From positions 1 through 6,905 of the forward strand of contig MGQF01000081.1 in the NCBI GenBank assembly GCA_001797745.1: a stretch of DNA of 6,905 nucleotides, in the 5' to 3' direction. The notes below the pieces were generated by a model, which saw only the letters and a program-made list of their open reading frames with translations, had not been told where the DNA came from and searched no databases. The stretch is from Deltaproteobacteria bacterium RBG_13_52_11. GTDB lineage: Bacteria > Desulfobacterota > B13-G15 > RBG-16-54-18. Below, in pieces: positions 6,074 through 6,905 of this stretch (position 1 is the first letter of the stretch; each line of letters begins with the position of its first letter). A program made the position numbers and the translations under genes.

Positions 6074-6095
6074 GAAGGCCCTCAGGGTAGCCTTC
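6074..6095 (-). terminator. Hairpin downstream of gldA, possible terminator
   Basis: GAAGGC (6090-6095 read on the minus strand) pairs with GCCTTC (6074-6079). Inner G-C pairs after a 2-base bulge give about 8 bp in all with a CTGA loop. It starts 30 bases past the gldA stop. The tail (TGTGAATC) lacks a T-run, so termination would be weak or factor-assisted. It may mark the boundary between gldA and the downstream redox genes. Confidence 0.35.
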
Positions 6096-6125
6096 CCGAT
6101 CTCTAATGCCACAGAGACTCATGAA

Positions 6126-6905
6126 TTATGAGCGCTCGAGGCTGGCCTCGCCCAAGGCGTTAGCCCCAATGATGGCCCCTAAAATCAACTCAGGATTGAT
6201 TTCAAAATAGGAATTGTGTGTTGTCAGTCCCTCCATGCAGGCAATTTCAGCTGCCTTCATGAGGTTCTCCGGCGATACATCCGAAACACCCAGTTGTCTC
6301 AAGGTAACAGGCAGTCCCACGACGTTGCAGAAACAGATTACCTTCTCGATCTCCTCTGTGGGATAGTTTTCCATCACAAGCTGCGCAATGGTTCCAAAGG
6401 CAACCAACTCTCCGTGCAAGGCCCCTTCTGTTCCCCCTAAAGCAAGCAGGCCTTCATGAATCCCGTGGGCGGCAGCCAAACCGGAACTTTCAAAACCTAA
6501 CCCGCTCAACAGGATGTTGGCTTCGATGACCCTTTCAACAGCTGGGGTTACAGCGTCGTGGTCAACAGCCAGTTTTGCGCTGACCCCGTATTCCATGAGC
6601 GTATCATAACAAAGCCTTGCGAGGTTGAGAGCCGCAGCAGTTGTTACACCGCCGGAAAGGTTCTTTGCGCTTGACTTCGTGCATGTAAATGCTTCAAACC
6701 AGGTTGCAAGGGCATCTCCCATGCCCGCAACAAAATACCTTGTCGGCGCCGCGGCAATAACCTGTGAGTCCACCAAAACAACATCTGGATTTCTTTTCAG
6801 TATCAAGAGCCGATCAAGCATATGGTTCTCCTTATATTGAACGGACAGGGCACTGCATGGTGCATCATTTGATGCCACGGTCGGGATTATGACAAGCGCT
6901 GAACC
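6126..6905 (-). CDS. gldA: Glycerol dehydrogenase (GldA-type iron/zinc-containing alcohol dehydrogenase), partial, N-terminus beyond right edge
   Basis: The frame is open to the window edge. The first visible residues GSALVIIPTVASNDAPCSALSVQY match the substrate-pocket region of GldA, so the GTG at 6878 is internal and not the start. About 259 residues are present; the missing N-terminal part is the NAD-binding domain. The three metal ligands are visible: D64 in GMGDALATWFE, H147 in AAAHGIHEG and H164 in LHGELVAFGT (numbered from the edge). Their spacings of 83 and 17 match GldA. These enzymes oxidise glycerol or other vicinal diols to hydroxyketones with NAD in the cytoplasm; some related members reduce other small carbonyls. 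The protein ends ANALGEASLERS, then TAA at 6126. A 132-base gap and a hairpin separate it from the next gene, so it is probably the last gene of a different unit. The exact substrate is not certain. Confidence 0.9.
   Translation of the reverse strand, partial: GSALVIIPTVASNDAPCSALSVQYKENHMLDRLLILKRNPDVVLVDSQVIAAAPTRYFVAGMGDALATWFEAFTCTKSSAKNLSGGVTTAAALNLARLCYDTLMEYGVSAKLAVDHDAVTPAVERVIEANILLSGLGFESSGLAAAHGIHEGLLALGGTEGALHGELVAFGTIAQLVMENYPTEEIEKVICFCNVVGLPVTLRQLGVSDVSPENLMKAAEIACMEGLTTHNSYFEINPELILGAIIGANALGEASLERS

Noticed and set aside
6126..6878. Treating the GTG at 6878 as the start of the glycerol dehydrogenase
   Set aside because: The frame continues upstream to the window edge with residues matching the interior of GldA, so the gene is cut by the window, not short.

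Overview
The window looks like part of the genome of a strictly anaerobic bacterium. All eight coding regions I can support lie on the minus strand, so transcription runs from high to low coordinates. The gene set combines a DsrK-like iron-sulfur subunit with its DsrM/NarI-like membrane partner, a DsrC protein with both redox cysteines, a B12-dependent methyltransfer module and a C-GCAxxG-C-C redox protein. This mixture is typical of sulfate- or sulfite-reducing, syntrophic or acetogen-like anaerobes, for example Desulfobacterota or deep-branching Chloroflexota. The sequence alone does not let me choose between these, and no dsrAB genes are present here.

Layout in the direction of transcription: (1) the C-terminal part of a GldA-type glycerol dehydrogenase runs in from the right edge and ends at 6126, followed by a hairpin; (2) a C-GCAxxG-C-C family protein (5364-5993); (3) a DsrM/NarI-like cytochrome b (4362-5282) overlapping (4) a DsrK/HdrD-like protein (2765-4378); (5) a very small protein resembling the second half of a CCG domain (2553-2780), whose start is doubtful; (6) dsrC (2127-2444), preceded by a good sigma70-type promoter; (7) a 367-base gap (1760-2126) holding a nested inverted-repeat structure, a tandem 16-bp repeat and a strong extended -10 promoter; (8) a corrinoid protein (1124-1759), coupled by a 4-base gap to (9) a uroporphyrinogen-decarboxylase-family methyltransferase (1-1119) that runs off the left edge.

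Two modules can be proposed. The DsrM/DsrK-like pair, the half-CCG protein and DsrC form a thiol/disulfide electron-transfer module: quinol oxidised at the membrane would deliver electrons through [4Fe-4S] clusters and the CCG site to the DsrC disulfide, or the reverse. The corrinoid protein and UroD-family protein form a methyl-transfer module, under a separate promoter with its own likely operator. Whether the two modules work together is inference from adjacency only. The most interesting items are the repeat-bearing promoter of the methyltransfer operon, the misplaced ribosome-binding site of the half-CCG gene, and the dsrC-dsrMK arrangement without a sulfite reductase.
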